Assembly (NCBI GenBank): GCA_012515455.1
Contig: JAAYYJ010000181.1
Span: 1-6,659, forward strand
Length of the DNA stretch: 6,659 bases
Source: Oligosphaeraceae bacterium
GTDB lineage: Bacteria > Verrucomicrobiota > Lentisphaeria > Oligosphaerales > Oligosphaeraceae
Direction: 5' to 3'
Under the pieces are notes generated by a model. It saw nothing but the letters and a program-made list of their open reading frames with translations. It was not told the DNA's origin and searched no databases. Of the stretch, positions 5,793 to 6,659 are shown piece by piece. A program made the translations under genes and the position numbers. Position 1 is the first letter of the stretch. Each line of letters begins with the position of its first letter.

Positions 5793-6659
5793 TTATTTCT
5801 TCTGGGCGGCGGCCATGGCCTCCGGGTCGAGCTCATTCAGGTTGGCGAACACCTTCTGGAAGGCGTCTCCGACCAGGGCGGCCACTTCCGGGCCATTCGG
5901 GGCGCGCAGGGGCATGGTCATGCCGAAATGGGTGTCACAATGTTTCTGGGCCATCGGAAAGTGGGACGGATCGTAATCGACCGCCTCACCCGCGGCCTGG
6001 CTCAGGGGGCAGGACCAGGGGCAGCCACCGCCGTACGCGTTCTTGGCCCGGAACACAGTCATATTGGGCAGGATGTAGCTCTGCCAGATGCCGACCCCGG
6101 CGCCCTCAGCCTTCAGGGCAGCCATGATGGCGTCGCGCAGGACATTGGGCGCACCGGTCCAGCCCAGGGCCTTGGCGTCGATGCGGTTGGTATAATTGTA
6201 CCAGTTGTGCAGGTGTCCTTCGGGCTGAACGGGAAGAATCAGCCCCTTGATGCCTTTGAGTTTGCCGGTCAGCACCGCGGCATTCTCCTGCAGGGTGGCA
6301 AAATAGTGCGGCATCTTGGCCAGCTGCGCCCGTCCGAATGCGGCCACGATATCCGAACCGCGGTACATCCAGCCCAAGGCGTAGGAATGGTAGTCGCGGG
6401 ACTCCATCGGTGTCGAGGACTCACCGAAGCTCCAGAGTCTGGCAGCGGCCTGATACATCGCTTCATTATCGGTCACGAACATCCCGCCTTCGCCGGTGCA
6501 CAGGCATTTGTTCTGATTGAAGCTGAAAGCGGCACAATCGCCGAGCTTGCCCGCATTCACGCCCTTGAACTTGGCACCGTGCGCCTGGCAAGAATCTTCG
6601 ATCAGCACCAGTTTGTGCTTTTTGGCAATGGCCCGCAATTTGTCGAAATTGCAGGTCAG
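5793..6659 (-). CDS. DegT/DnrJ/EryC1/StrS family PLP aminotransferase (5' end outside window)
   Basis: The frame is open to the window edge, so the visible 288 residues are the C-terminal two thirds of a protein that normally has about 370-440. These enzymes transfer an amino group, usually from glutamate or glutamine, to keto-sugars or keto-cyclitols. Numbering from the window edge, LIEDSCQAHGA (19-29) holds the aspartate that contacts the PLP ring nitrogen (Asp22). SFNQNKCLCTGEGGMF (46-61) holds the PLP-binding lysine (Lys51, codon 6509-6507). RGSDIVAAFGRAQLAKM and HLHNWYNYTNRID are further family-typical stretches. A TTG at 6638 is in frame but is internal to the conserved fold, so it is not the start. 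The C-terminal GGGCPWSCP is cysteine-rich. It is followed after 73 bases by the isomerase gene. The substrate is not determined. An amino-sugar or scyllo-inosose-type aminotransferase is plausible from the neighbour. Confidence 0.88.
   Translation of the reverse strand: MTCNFDKLRAIAKKHKLVLIEDSCQAHGAKFKGVNAGKLGDCAAFSFNQNKCLCTGEGGMFVTDNEAMYQAAARLWSFGESSTPMESRDYHSYALGWMYRGSDIVAAFGRAQLAKMPHYFATLQENAAVLTGKLKGIKGLILPVQPEGHLHNWYNYTNRIDAKALGWTGAPNVLRDAIMAALKAEGAGVGIWQSYILPNMTVFRAKNAYGGGCPWSCPLSQAAGEAVDYDPSHFPMAQKHCDTHFGMTMPLRAPNGPEVAALVGDAFQKVFANLNELDPEAMAAAQKK

Noticed and set aside
5720..5836. A 39-residue N-terminal extension of the isomerase
   Set aside because: It is arginine/proline-rich low-complexity sequence that overlaps the preceding gene, and a good ribosome binding site precedes the internal ATG at 5719.

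Overview
The window looks like bacterial chromosome with two parts of different character. Positions 1 to about 1000 are clearly AT-rich and carry one plus-strand gene. From about 1430 to the end the DNA is GC-rich and every convincing gene lies on the minus strand. The gene content (a bacterial AraM-type glycerol-1-phosphate dehydrogenase, a xylose-isomerase-like TIM-barrel protein, a DegT-type aminotransferase and a MORN_2/YwqK repeat protein) would fit a Gram-negative member of the Planctomycetes-Verrucomicrobia-Lentisphaerae group. That assignment is an impression from gene content and is not proven by anything in the window. Stop and start codon use fits the standard bacterial code.

Layout. 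(1) 140-868 (+): an exported protein made of eight 24-residue MORN_2-type repeats. An in-frame UGA stops it, and one further repeat plus a short tail continues in the same frame to 988. (2) 989-1483: a non-coding segment with a hairpin terminator (1035-1073), a strong bidirectional terminator (1217-1249), tRNA-Ser(GCT) on the minus strand with an encoded CCA (1267-1358), and a promoter for that tRNA (1398-1425). An orphan stretch that would encode a glycine/alanine-rich hydrophobic peptide lies between the two terminators. (3) 1484-4575 (-): a two-gene unit. The G1P dehydrogenase gene comes first, and its stop overlaps by one base the start of a coiled-coil protein ending in a YacP-like NYN nuclease domain. 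(4) 4576-4894: a 319-base leader and intergenic region with a likely promoter, a 22-base palindrome over its -10 region, two leader hairpins and a GC-rich hairpin. (5) 4895-5719 and 5793-6659 (-): a sugar phosphate isomerase/epimerase-like protein, preceded by a DegT/DnrJ/EryC1/StrS aminotransferase whose 5' part lies outside the window.

How the genes may work together. The aminotransferase and the isomerase are probably co-transcribed and fit amino-sugar or aminocyclitol metabolism. The dehydrogenase makes or oxidises sn-glycerol 1-phosphate. Its tight coupling to a putative nuclease is the least expected arrangement in the window. The AT-rich MORN segment on the 3' side of the tRNA gene looks acquired or foreign, but no integrase or att repeat is visible here.
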